Origin: Pieris napi
Lineage: Eukaryota; Arthropoda; Insecta; Lepidoptera; Pieridae
Direction: 5' to 3'
Assembly: GCF_905475465.1 (NCBI RefSeq)
Contig: NC_062254.1
Coordinates: forward strand, 1,632,001-1,696,000
DNA length: 64,000 nucleotides
The position numbers were made by a program, and so were the translations under genes. Positions 54,818 to 64,000 of the stretch are shown here, one piece after another. The notes beneath the pieces were generated by a model. That model was not told where the DNA came from. It ran no database searches and worked only from the letters and a program-made list of their open reading frames with translations. The stretch's first letter is position 1. The number at the start of each line of letters is the position of its first letter.

Positions 54818-55093
54818 TTATTTAATAAAGCTTACTCCTCCATAAAGGACGTAACGTACCAACGAACACTATGGGCCGCGATAGTTTCCATTTATAGCTG
54901 TCGTGTGTGGCTTTATGCTCCTTTAAAAACAATTGTCTATTTCTCTGATGAAACGTAAACTTAGTTGATTTAGTTCGAGTAGTCATGGTTAGGGAGACAC
55001 TACGAGTATATTCCATATTTATACAGCGTAAACCAAAAACATTATGTCTATAATAAATATTATTCAAACAGAATATACTATAATTTAATAATA

Positions 55094-55347
55094 TGTCTGG
55101 GCCTCAGATTTCTGTATCATGTTTTCTGTTACATGATCATTTGTCTATCTAATAGGCAAGTAGGTATTCCTGTCTCTGGCACAAGCCGTCGACTTTTTGG
55201 GTCTAAGGCAAGCCGGTTTCGACATGATGTTTTCACCGATCGAGCGAATGTTACATAGAAAGAAAGTCCATTGGTGCACAGCCAAGGATCGATCCTACGA
55301 CCTCAGGGATGATAGTCGAACGGTGAAGCCACTAGGCCAACACTGCT
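55094..55347 (-). mobile_element. SINE-1 copy
   Basis: TGTCTGGGCCTCAGATTTCT to AGCCACTAGGCCAACACTGC. Lacks the first 20 bp of the tail and has small deletions in the middle. Confidence 0.85.
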
Positions 55348-55639
55348 GCACTATAATTTAATACCTATTCCTAATAATAATCTTGAACAGAAAGCACTCA
55401 TCATATTAAATTCTTTAATTTTTAATATTCTTTTGACTTACCATTAGTCAAATTGAAACCTGGAGTTCACATAAAGGGGCCGTATAAAGCATACGATATT
55501 CTTTTGTTACCCCTTTCATGTTCCACGATAGTACGTCTTAGTATGATTAACAGATGTATATTTGTATAAATAATGTACCATTCGTATTGTTTTATCACTA
55601 ATACCACAGTGTATATAATTATATTCATATTTTATAGCC

Positions 55640-56236
55640 CAGGAGGCTTTTAAGCCCATTGTCGATCTTTGAGTCAGTGGTACGCTCTTCTTAATAGCTT
55701 CTTGATAGCTTAAGTCTGAGTTTCATATAGAAGACGGATCACTTACAGTTAAATTCCAACCGCCACCCATGAAAAACTGCAACAGAAGGATTTTAAGTAC
55801 GTCGCTGACCTTTGAGTGCGCTCTTCTCTTGAAGGCTTAACCCTAATTTCCATTTAGCAGTCGCGTCACTTAGAGTTAAATGCCAACCGCTACCCATGGA
55901 CACCCGCACCAGGATTATTTTAAGTACGTTGTCATCCTTTGAGGAAGTGGTACGCTCTTCTCTTGAAGGCTTAAGTCTGATTTCCATTTAGCAGTCGGGT
56001 CACTTAGAGTTAAATGCCAACCGCCACCCATGGACACCCGCACCAGGAGTATTTTACGTACGTTGTCATCCTTTGAGGAAGTGGTACGCTCTTCTCTTGA
56101 AGGCTTAAGTCTGATTTCCATTTAGATGACGGGTCACTTAGAGTTAAATGCCAACCGCCACCCATGGACACCCGCACCAGGAGTATTTTAAGTACGTTGT
56201 CATCCTTTGAGGAAGTGGTACGCTCTTCTAGACTTA
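55640..56236 (+). repeat. 134-bp tandem repeat derived from a LINE 3' end
   Basis: The landmark TACGCTCTTC occurs at 55681, 55817 (as TGCGCTCTTC), 55951, 56085 and 56219, with spacings of 136, 134, 134 and 134 bp. That gives about 4.5 units, the right-hand three nearly identical. Unit words GTGGTACGCTCTTCTCTTGA and CCGCCACCCATGGACACCCG match the LINE-A tail (GGTACGCTCTTTTCTTGAAG, CCGCCGCCCATGGACATTC). Read on the minus strand, units give VSMGGGWHLTLSD where LINE-A gives VHGRRYHLT. The two minus ORFs (55793-55987, 55915-56121) are units of this array, not a gene. Confidence 0.92.
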
Positions 56237-56239
56237 TGC

Positions 56240-57340
56240 CAACACTAACCCTAAAAGGTCCTAACCCATGGACCTCACCAGGTGGCTTTTAGGCCAATTA
56301 GTCGTTAGGCTTCGGGAGATACCTGAAACAGCAACGGGATCTATAAAGTAGTGTCAGGAAGTATATTAAAAATTCTCTTGTTAGTGGAACGCCTCTATAC
56401 GGAATAATCTATGGCATGAATAATACCTTTGTATCTGCCAGTGATAGCCGAGTGAAAGTAGAAATCTGGAATGCTTTATGAATAGAAAAAGGGATATTCG
56501 TATGAACTCTTGATTCACATAGTTTTTATTGTTTGTTTTTTTAATTACTGGTTTTTACTTGATTTCGCTGGTTGTGTATTGAAGGACGTTTTAATATTTT
56601 TTGAATGGACGTCAATTTGTGAGTTGTATCATGTGTTTGTTCTAACTGTGGACAAACAAAAAACAAAGGTCATGGAGTGGACACATTTATATATGTATCA
56701 CTGATAATCAATGTATATACAGATTATCATATCATGATTTTATCTTGTCAAACTAAATTAGCGAAACCGATAACTTATATTATTATTAGAGCTTTATTAA
56801 TGAATCCATACAAAAATTGGATAGTTAACATTTCTTAATATGAGTTATTTTTAGTGTCTATTGTATTATATTAGGGTCAAAGCCTCCTTCCTCTCTTCTT
56901 TTTTTTTCTCTGATTTTTCTCAATGAATTGTCCAGATCTAAAATAATTAATTATTTTTAAAACTATGCACTTACAACGTAAGATCCCTGTCATCCAAAAC
57001 AAGACATACCTATTCACCTAAATATTTTACAAATTTAATCGACTAACCTGAATTAATACTACTATAATATACTATTTTATTTAATAATTGTAGCTTGTAT
57101 ATTACTACGTAGCTTATTTTAAAAATTTCTACAAATTAAAATCTAAGATGTAATATATGCGCGAGTTAAAAATATGCAATAAGCAGGTTCACTAATTGTT
57201 CATTTGCATTTAAAATCGCAATCTAGGCAATTCAGTTAACTATCTTAGATTAGCTTTTTATACGCCGTCGCATTAAGGTTAAGTAGTAATTAGTAATAAT
57301 ACAATACTACTATAAAGAAGATCTAGAACTCTTTTATACA
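56240..57340. other. AT-rich non-coding DNA
   Basis: Nothing recognised. The 64-codon ORF at 56510-56704 is hydrophobic from T-rich sequence. Confidence 0.4.
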
Positions 57341-57342
57341 AT

Positions 57343-57741
57343 TCGTCATAGTCGTAGAATAGTGACGGATCTGACAAATAGTAAACTTTAAAGGCAGCCA
57401 TTTCAAAATAATATAATCATGTTATTTTTTTGTCATAACTTTTTTAATTCATATTCCGTTATTATACAAACGAATAAAACAACCAATTCAACAAGCAAAC
57501 AAAAGGGTTTGTTTTGAAACAAAATAAAAATATTAACATTAAATTACACAGTTTGCTAGAAAAATCACATTCTATTTCTATGAGCGTCTATCAAATCCGT
57601 CACTTTACCGACTGATTAATTTGAAACACATAGATTTCTTTTTAATGTAGCTCCGTCTTTAGTCAATGTAGTACGCAAATATGATAAAAAGTGGATTTTG
57701 GATTTTTATCAAATCCGACATTGTTCTACGATCATGACGAG
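57343..57741. mobile_element. Probable TIR element, family M6
   Basis: The left end CGTCATAGTCGTAGAATAGTG then ACGGATCTGACAAATAG and the reverse complement of the right end, CTCGTCATGATCGTAGAACA then ATGTCGGATTTGATAAA, align with scattered mismatches over about 40 bp. The interior has no coding potential. Target duplication not found. Confidence 0.5.
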
Positions 57742-57744
57742 TTA

Positions 57745-58400
57745 GGCCCACGCCCCACAGTTTATTGTTAAGGGGGGTAATCGAAATTAGCTAGATATAA
57801 CACAACGTGGACACTTGAGACTGAAGCTAACCAAATTGGAACCTAATATAAAATCTCTGTGCAGCTAGCATCGACCGCAAGGATCTTACTAAATTAATAT
57901 AGAAAAATCTTTATTAAAATTATTAGCAATTTCAGTTTTTCTTTATGTTTTGACAATTTACTTATTGTTTCGTTAACAATTTCCTAGTGATTTCTTCCTA
58001 AAACCTATCATTTAAATTTCTTAAGTGAACATTTTTTTATAAATAAAGTATTTGACATGGGGGGCATAAGAATTGTAGGTAACAACTGACTTTAATGGTT
58101 TAAAATATGAGCTTATACCTAACACAAAATTAGGGGTACAGGTCTTGCAACGCTAACATAAACAACTTGGCTTATCTAAGGGTTAATAAATCTAAATCAC
58201 ACTTATGTTATTGGACATTATCGGAGGCGAGAATGTTAAAATACAATTAAAGTGTGGTAAAAACTAAAGGGCTCACATTGGCTTCAAGTGTAATAATTGT
58301 TTACATTTTATTAATTCTTTTAATTAGTTACTTAAATATGTAACTTAATTTGTACCTACACCATATTCTTGCAAATAAATTGTTATTATTATAACAGTTT
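57745..58400. other. AT-rich non-coding DNA
   Basis: Nothing recognised. Confidence 0.35.
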
Positions 58401-58403
58401 AAA

Positions 58404-58616
58404 CATCGGACGTCAAGGCAAAATCTGAAACCCGTATCACCTCGACATCCGTCGCTCACAACTGAGCATTTCTTCATCTTTTACCGCGCACCACCACTAT
58501 GTGGAACCAGCTGCCCACCAATGTAATTCCGAGCCCTCTGGCGATTTGAGTGTCCATGAGTGTCTTGACATCAGATGAGCCTCCTGCCCGTTTGCCCCCT
58601 GTTACAGAAAAAAAAT
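58404..58616 (+). mobile_element. LINE-A 3' fragment
   Basis: TCGGACGTCAAGGCAAAATC, TATCACCTCGACATCCGTCG, CACCACCACTATGTGGAACC, then a deletion that fuses GTAATTCCGAG to CCCTCTGGCG, ending TGAGCCTCCTGCCCGTTTGC and A8. Confidence 0.82.
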
Positions 58617-58619
58617 ACA

Positions 58620-59350
58620 TTTTTTATTTTACCTCGTATGTACCTATTATTCGTACAAAAGTACTAATATATTAATAATTGTCCTTTGACAATTATAATA
58701 CTTTTAATATACTAGAAATTTACTGTTACATGTACTATAAAATGTATTAAATTGTCCATTGTTTAATATAAAATCTTGCAATCATAGTGTGTAATAAAGA
58801 GCCCGGAATCTCGGGCACTTCATATTGGAGATAAAACGATAAACTATTATATTTTGCGCTGATTACTTTTAAAGGAATCCTAGTGATATTTTTAATTAAA
58901 TTTTAAAAACAGAACTAATTATGTTATTTGTTTACACGGATTTTCTATGTAATTAGTTACTTCGTGATATACCAACAATACTTTAGAAGCGCAATCGTCT
59001 TCCAAAAGCATGAAGGGGCATGACTCTTTCACTAGATTCAGTGATGATTTGCAGACATTTGAATTGGTTTAAGCTGGTCATCGCATTAACCATATCTTTT
59101 TCGTACTACAAAAATAACTATCTTCAGTGCGGTAACATCGTATGACGTTCCTTTCGTAGATTTGATTTGATAACTAACTTCAGGTCAGTGGGAAACATTT
59201 CATGCATTGCTGACTTCACAGTTCATGTGACACCACCTGAACCCACTTCCTACCCTTGCCTATATATTTGTATTGGACTGTTACCTACTGAATTTTCTGT
59301 ACAAGAGATGTTCATGTCATATACTGTTTGTGATGTTTCTAAGAAGATAA
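58620..59350. other. AT-rich non-coding DNA
   Basis: Nothing recognised. The 82-codon ORF at 59167-59415 runs into a SINE-1. Confidence 0.35.
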
Positions 59351-59353
59351 AAA

Positions 59354-59626
59354 AACTGTGGCGCTACCTTTTAAGCTGTAGGCCTGATCTGTTTCATGAT
59401 TTTTTGTCAATCTAATTGGTAAGTAGGTGATCAGCCTTCAATGCCTGTCACACGCATACATGCCGTCGACTTTTTGGGTCTAAGGCAAGCCGGTTTCCTC
59501 ACGATGTTCTCCTTCACCATTCGAGAGAATGTTAAATGCATTGGAAGTCCATTGGTGCACGGCCGAGGATAGAACCTGAGACCTCAGGAATGATAGTGGC
59601 TAAAGCCACACTAAGCAAACATTGCT
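59354..59626 (-). mobile_element. SINE-1 copy
   Basis: CTGTGGCGCTACCTTTTAAG, CATGATTTTTTGTCAATCTA, GACTTTTTGGGTCTAAGGCA and GTCCATTGGTGCACGGCCGA. The head is altered at its end (GGCTAAAGCCACACTAAGC). Confidence 0.83.
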
Positions 59627-59984
59627 ATTTCTAAGAAGGTTAATTAAAATAAGACAAATACCAATTATTTGATAACAATACCAATTAGTTTTAGCAAAAT
59701 AAACGCTAAGACAAAATTATATTCTCTTACCGAGGATTCAAATAACAAACAGATATGAGATACTGTACTCAGTGATATATGAAATAATTAGTCTAAGGAC
59801 TTCTGCTAATTGGCCAAGGTCAGTTCACAGATAATATTATTATAGAAAGGAGCGTTTGCTAATTGCAAATCAGAATTATAACCTAATTATATATTACAAG
59901 TGATAAAGCAGGATGGTGTATATTTGAGATACAGATTTTTTCTATAATACTAATTCAAAACTACTGACACTTTATAAACAAGGC

Positions 59985-60545
59985 GACGTCTAACAAAGCC
60001 AAACGGTCTTCCAAGAAGCTGGGAGTTTTGAACTAAGCAGTATTTCACTGAGGTACAACGTATGCAGCTCTACAAGGCTCAAGAATGACCTCATCATCTC
60101 TGGGCTGATGTTCCCTAATACCAGCTTCTGCCTTTTGTCCAGACAGCGAGGGACCTGTCGAATTGTCAATCTCCAACGTATTACTGATCGGCTTGATTCT
60201 CCCTCTCTACGCAGAGACATTGGGTCTCTTAGCGTTTTATACAAAGTGTATGGTGTGTGGTTGATTCCTCCTATCTCGTTTCATTCTCGTAACATCACGT
60301 TTATGGCTGGAAGTCTTCCAAAGTCCGTTTCACAAGGCACTTTCTTTTTCGAACTAGCGAGCTGTGGAAACGACTCCCAGTGGGGGGAAAGAAAGATTCA
60401 ATTTTCCATTCCTAACAACGAACTCCAACTATTCAATGTTTATTTTATTCCCTTACTAGCTTGCTTATGTTCTAATATAATTGATGGTTATGTACGTAAT
60501 ATTTGTGATGTCATTTTGTCATGTTGTTATAGAACTTATAAATAA
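59985..60545 (+). pseudogene. LINE reverse transcriptase C-terminal relic
   Basis: Read with frame shifts, plus strand: SKKLGVLN, YFTEVQRMQLYKAQ, HHLWADVP.YQLLPF, then in the 145-codon frame (60108-60545) NLQRITDRLDSPSLRRDIGS, LSVLYKVYG and PPISFHSRN, then after another shift RTSELWKRLPVGGKKDSIF. This order (LD.L..RRD..SL.V.Y..Y.G, P......R, F.RT..LWN.LP) is the C-terminus of Jockey/CR1-like insect ORF2 proteins. It extends further 5' than the LINE-A fragments and comes from a related but distinct family. Multiple frame changes show it is dead. The overlapping minus ORF is an artefact. Confidence 0.78.
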
Positions 60546-60549
60546 CTTG

Positions 60550-61050
60550 TGTGAACAAGGTTAAGTAAAAAGCTATGTTTTTTATATATGCAAATAGAGC
60601 TTAAAGCTTGACAAGCGGAAGATAACGATGAAACTTAATAATTAGTTTGATTCATCTTTACTTCAACATTTATGAAATCCTAAGCTAATATTTTTAGTTA
60701 TTTCAACGAATCAAACTTTATAAAAGTTATTATAATGTATTGTTGGGCATTCTTTAATCTTGCAGAAACGGTTGAGGCTATATAGATTAAATTTATTCCC
60801 TAAAATCCTAACGAAAAATAACATGCTAACATATTATTATATAAAATGCGTTCGAATAAAACTCGTGTAGTAAACTTTAATGAAGTTTATGGAAAATTCA
60901 TGCTTTCGAGCTGTCAAAAACTGTATACGAATAGTTTCTGAAACTATTCTAAAATTCGTGTTAAGTGGAGTGTGTTCGTGTTCATCAGTAAAGAATTTAT
61001 TCATTCTTCACTAGAGGTAGGGCTAAGTATGTGTACGTTTCCTGGGTCAC
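60550..61050. other. AT-rich non-coding DNA
   Basis: Nothing recognised. Confidence 0.35.
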
Positions 61051-61052
61051 CT

Positions 61053-61097
61053 GCCCTGCGATTCTGTGTCGAAAAGTAAGTTACAGAATCGCAAGGC
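61053..61097. mobile_element. M1 MITE, minimal copy
   Basis: CCCTGCGATTCTGT (from 61054) and ACAGAATCGCAAGG (to 61096) are the M1 ends, separated by only about 15 bp. The whole element is about 45 bp, an extreme internal deletion or collapsed product. Confidence 0.8.
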
Positions 61098-61099
61098 TT

Positions 61100-63400
61100 G
61101 GTGGGAGCTTTAAATAATAGAAGATTTTATTTTTACTATATATTAAGCACTCGCGTACAACAATTGAATGTATGCCAAATAATAATTGCTATGTAACTAA
61201 TGCTTAATCAATGTAATGTAAATGTTGAAGAGAGTCTCTGCGTCTGCGGGGCGTTACTCCTACTATTAGGTCATCACCAAGCTTATAAAACACCTTGCTT
61301 ACACCCTTGGCTCATACAGTATGACTTATTCGTATTGGATTTGACATACGGTAGTCATCCCTATCGCTAATGACTCTGTAGCTAACTCTAAGTGGCGCCC
61401 ATAGATGGCGCTATCCTATGTTTTTGATTGGTCCAACGATACGGATAGTCTGAATAGACTAGAGATAAATCATCAATTATATTACGTCCTCATAAAAATT
61501 ACATACATTATATCAAGTGAAATTAATAAAACTTCCACAGTGACGCCTATTAAACATTAAATATTCAAAGACTATCAAGTGATCTTGAATTCCAGTACAT
61601 ATTTCTTATTTTTCACTGAAACTTTATTAAAGCTTTAACGCCAACCGCATACTTTATAGCTGTGTCCATTATAAGAAATTTGCTAGAATTAAGTTCTGTT
61701 TAACACTTTTAATTTAAAGTTTCTAAAACTTTTATTTTTTACTTGTATCGTGACACGACGTCATAAATTATTTGTTTAAAATTTTAATTCTGTTTTAATG
61801 TTATTAAAATTATAAACATTTTGAAAATAAACAATAAGATTAATTTTAACAAATACTATTATCTGCATATAAAGAGCGTCTGAGGAATGTCATACTACAT
61901 ATAGTATGACCATGGACCACCATTGACATCAGGCCATGTGCTAAATTGTGATTTATTTACATTACATGCATTTTGCAGAAGATTTTTGCATTTGCATTAA
62001 ATTGAGTAAACAGTTTCCGATGTCAATAAAGTCTGCGCTTGAGTTCAAATCTATTTGAATACCTTTCTACTAGGGTCAAGTTTAGAGCCTAGCACATACA
62101 GCTGGTATGTCAAATTCAATACGTTTTTGACATAACTTAGCTCAATTCTGAATACCTTTGACTTGCCGCAAATTGAAATCACGAAACGTTAAAATATGAC
62201 GTTCCCGGTGCACCTTATTGCGGGAATAAAAGAAACCTCTTCAAAACGGAAAAGCACGTGGCATTTGCGAACGAGTACTTCGCAGCTAGCTTTTCAGTTA
62301 ATTGAAATGAATATTATTAAAATTTATTGCATTTTTAAATTATTTTCTGACAATCTGTGTTTTTTATTTTACGTCAGCTTGATCTTGATGAAAATAGTTA
62401 AAAGACTTGTATTAAGTTCTGGATTTGATTCTCGGGGAAACAATAATTGTATCAATGAATAATTAACATTGACTTCTTTATCTTGGTAGTATGTCTCGTC
62501 ACACATGTAACTAAAAAATGAAAATCTAAGATTTTAAGAACAGTTTCCATGGTTACATGTGGAGTACTTTATCAATAATTTCTTATACTCACAATAATAA
62601 TAATAATATTGATTTTGTTAGTAGGTTAGCTTAGATTATGTTAGTAATATATATATATATATTATTTTTATTATTTATTTATGAATTAACTCCTACTCAC
62701 AATATTGACACAAATTAATTTGTTTGCATAATTCGGTTTAATACTTTTGTTTGGTAGGCTTTTATTTAACAAAACTTTTTTAAACTGTTAATTATATTTT
62801 TCACGAACCGAACGACCTTTCATTTGATGTCCTTTATATGCAACGCAAGTAGAAAATAATAAACGGCAAAAATAAAGGCTCGTTTCTTCCAACTTTGATT
62901 TTGTTTCCTTTGGAGTATTTGAGCCGTGGGGTTCAAGTGTACAGGCGCTAATTAAAGATTGCTTTCTTCGATCGTATTACAACAGCGAGAAAATATGTCA
63001 TTAACACAACACTGCCACAGGAACCAAACTTTTTAAAATTATTTGAATTTTCCTTGATTCCACGCGAACGAAGTAATAATCAGTCTGTAACTAGTAACCC
63101 ATCCGCAAGTGAAGGCCGTTTCCAAGGAACTCCAGATATCTCTTTCACGGGCAAGCTGCATCCAGCTCGAGCCTGCCATTTTACCCAATAAAGATCAATA
63201 AAATATTTTTATAACATCGATATTGGATGATTTTGCGCCATTTGATGAATATTTTATAAATTCTTCAATATTCTATTATTCTTTGCAACTATCTCATGTA
63301 AATTGTGCTTCAACTAAGCAACGTTTATACATTTTTATAGAGAAACTTTAGTCTGCAACATATTCGCCCGGGGGCTAAGACTCTTTCTAGCTTGTATCTA
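61100..63400. other. AT-rich non-coding DNA with possible conserved stretches
   Basis: No gene recognised. The 88-codon ORF 62196-62462 has no motif. Moderately GC-rich single-copy-looking stretches at about 62,870-63,010 (containing GCTAATTAAAGATTG, a homeodomain-type word) and 63,090-63,190 are unassigned. A (TA)n tract lies at 62647-62662. Confidence 0.35.
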
Positions 63401-63404
63401 GTAC

Positions 63405-63650
63405 CTGTATTTTGACGTCCGTCGTTCCAGAACAGAGCGTTTCTTAAGGCTTTCTTTTTGCCGCACACCACCACTATGTAGAACCAGCTGTCCACTGAAG
63501 TATTTCCGAAGCAATTCGACTTAGGTAAAAGAGGAAACCAATTCGCTCCGGCAACCCATTCGTGAGCCCTCAGACATTGAGAGTGTCCATGGGCTTACCA
63601 GTATTACTTGCGGTATTAGGTGAGCCTTTTGCCCCCCTCTACAAAAAAAG
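63405..63650 (+). mobile_element. LINE-A 3' fragment
   Basis: TTGACGTCCGTCGTTCCAGA, TTTTTGCCGCACACCACCAC, GAACCAGCTGTCCACTGAAG, TCCGAAGCAATTCGACTTAG and GAGAGTGTCCATGGGCTTAC, ending GAGCCTTTTGCCCCCCTCT and A7. Frame broken by small indels. Confidence 0.83.
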
Positions 63651-63654
63651 TTAG

Positions 63655-64000
63655 TTGCTGTATTTCTATCTATATATTTAAATGTTGTCTCGTGCATCAG
63701 GACTGCGCTGAAACGAAACTGAAAGTTTGCTTGCTTTATCTAAATTAGTTTTCTGTGTATTCGATGTATTTTTTATTTATACTATTATTATAACGGTAAT
63801 AATCGATATGCCAAACGCCGGATTAGGCGAAATGTGTAAAATAATGCGAGGCATTATCGGACAGTTTAGATCTATCACCAAGCACTAACATAAACATTGC
63901 AAAACACTACGCAAATACTTGTTGTGTGGTACCAATTAGGGTTGCCTCTTTTAACGCAACAGATGATTGATGATCAAAGAAATCGTCAATATATTCAATA
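63655..64000. other. AT-rich non-coding DNA
   Basis: Nothing recognised up to the window end. Confidence 0.35.

Noticed and set aside
55793..56121. Two similar minus-strand ORFs that look like a duplicated gene
   Set aside because: They are units of a 134-bp tandem repeat; 134 is not a multiple of three, so the frame cannot continue through the array.
59990..60244. 84-codon minus ORF
   Set aside because: Complement of a LINE reverse transcriptase relic that reads clearly on the plus strand.
1..64000. CRISPR arrays, operons, prophage or bacterial defence systems
   Set aside because: No regularly spaced short repeats with spacers, no bacterial gene organisation; the window is eukaryotic.

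Overview
This window looks like intergenic or intronic DNA from an insect nuclear genome, most likely a moth or butterfly (Lepidoptera). The sequence is AT-rich. It has no operons, no Shine-Dalgarno-led genes and no long open reading frames. It is packed with repeat types I associate with lepidopteran genomes: tRNA-derived SINEs, 3' fragments of non-LTR retrotransposons, Helitron-like elements, and many short inverted-repeat elements (MITEs). The longest ORF that makes sense (11.66-12.12 kb) is the C-terminus of a retrotransposon reverse transcriptase. I could not confirm any host protein-coding gene. Two places look like possible first exons of host genes: 8,996-9,186 on the minus strand, and 24,262-24,382 on the plus strand. 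Both are weak calls. Repeat family names such as LINE-A or SINE-1 are mine, for use within this window only.

Layout. 0-9 kb: a SINE-1 copy with a tiny inverted-repeat insertion, a long-hairpin MITE (3.0-3.2 kb), a Helitron with visible ends (5.86-6.20 kb) and LINE tails. 9-20 kb: the minus-strand promoter candidate, one arm of a TTAA-flanked foldback element (10.5 kb) and a complete foldback copy (16.7-17.1 kb), the RTE-like reverse transcriptase relic (11.6-12.2 kb), a mariner transposase relic (13.9-14.3 kb) and three SINE-1 copies. 20-36 kb: two Helitron-like elements in tandem (20.1-20.8 kb), the plus-strand first-exon candidate (24.3 kb), a back-to-back pair of LINE-A tails (27.5-27.8 kb), two copies of a composite repeat (26.6 and 29.2 kb), and an inverted pair of one dispersed repeat (23.1 and 35.4 kb).

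36-50 kb: a direct tandem duplication of a 1,517-bp unit (37,006-38,522 and 38,523-40,039) with breakpoints at or in retrotransposon sequence; a SINE-1 split by a later insertion (40.8-41.2 kb); a long-TIR MITE (42.86-43.42 kb); a MITE carrying a 5'-truncated 5S rRNA sequence (45.8-46.1 kb); and a full-length-looking SINE with a poly(A) tail (46.7-47.0 kb). 50-64 kb: a threefold nest in which an outer MITE (50.03-51.10 kb) contains a PIF/Harbinger-type element with a MADF-like ORF fragment, which itself contains the 3' end of a mariner-like element; tail-to-tail RTE fragments (53.9-54.1 kb); a Helitron 3' end (54.8 kb); a 134-bp tandem repeat that appears to have grown out of a LINE 3' end (55.6-56.2 kb); and more LINE and SINE copies to the end.

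There is no gene system here whose parts work together. The interest lies in the mobile-element history: nesting, element-derived satellite DNA, capture of 5S rDNA and a recent segmental duplication. All homology calls are from reading the sequence, with no database search.
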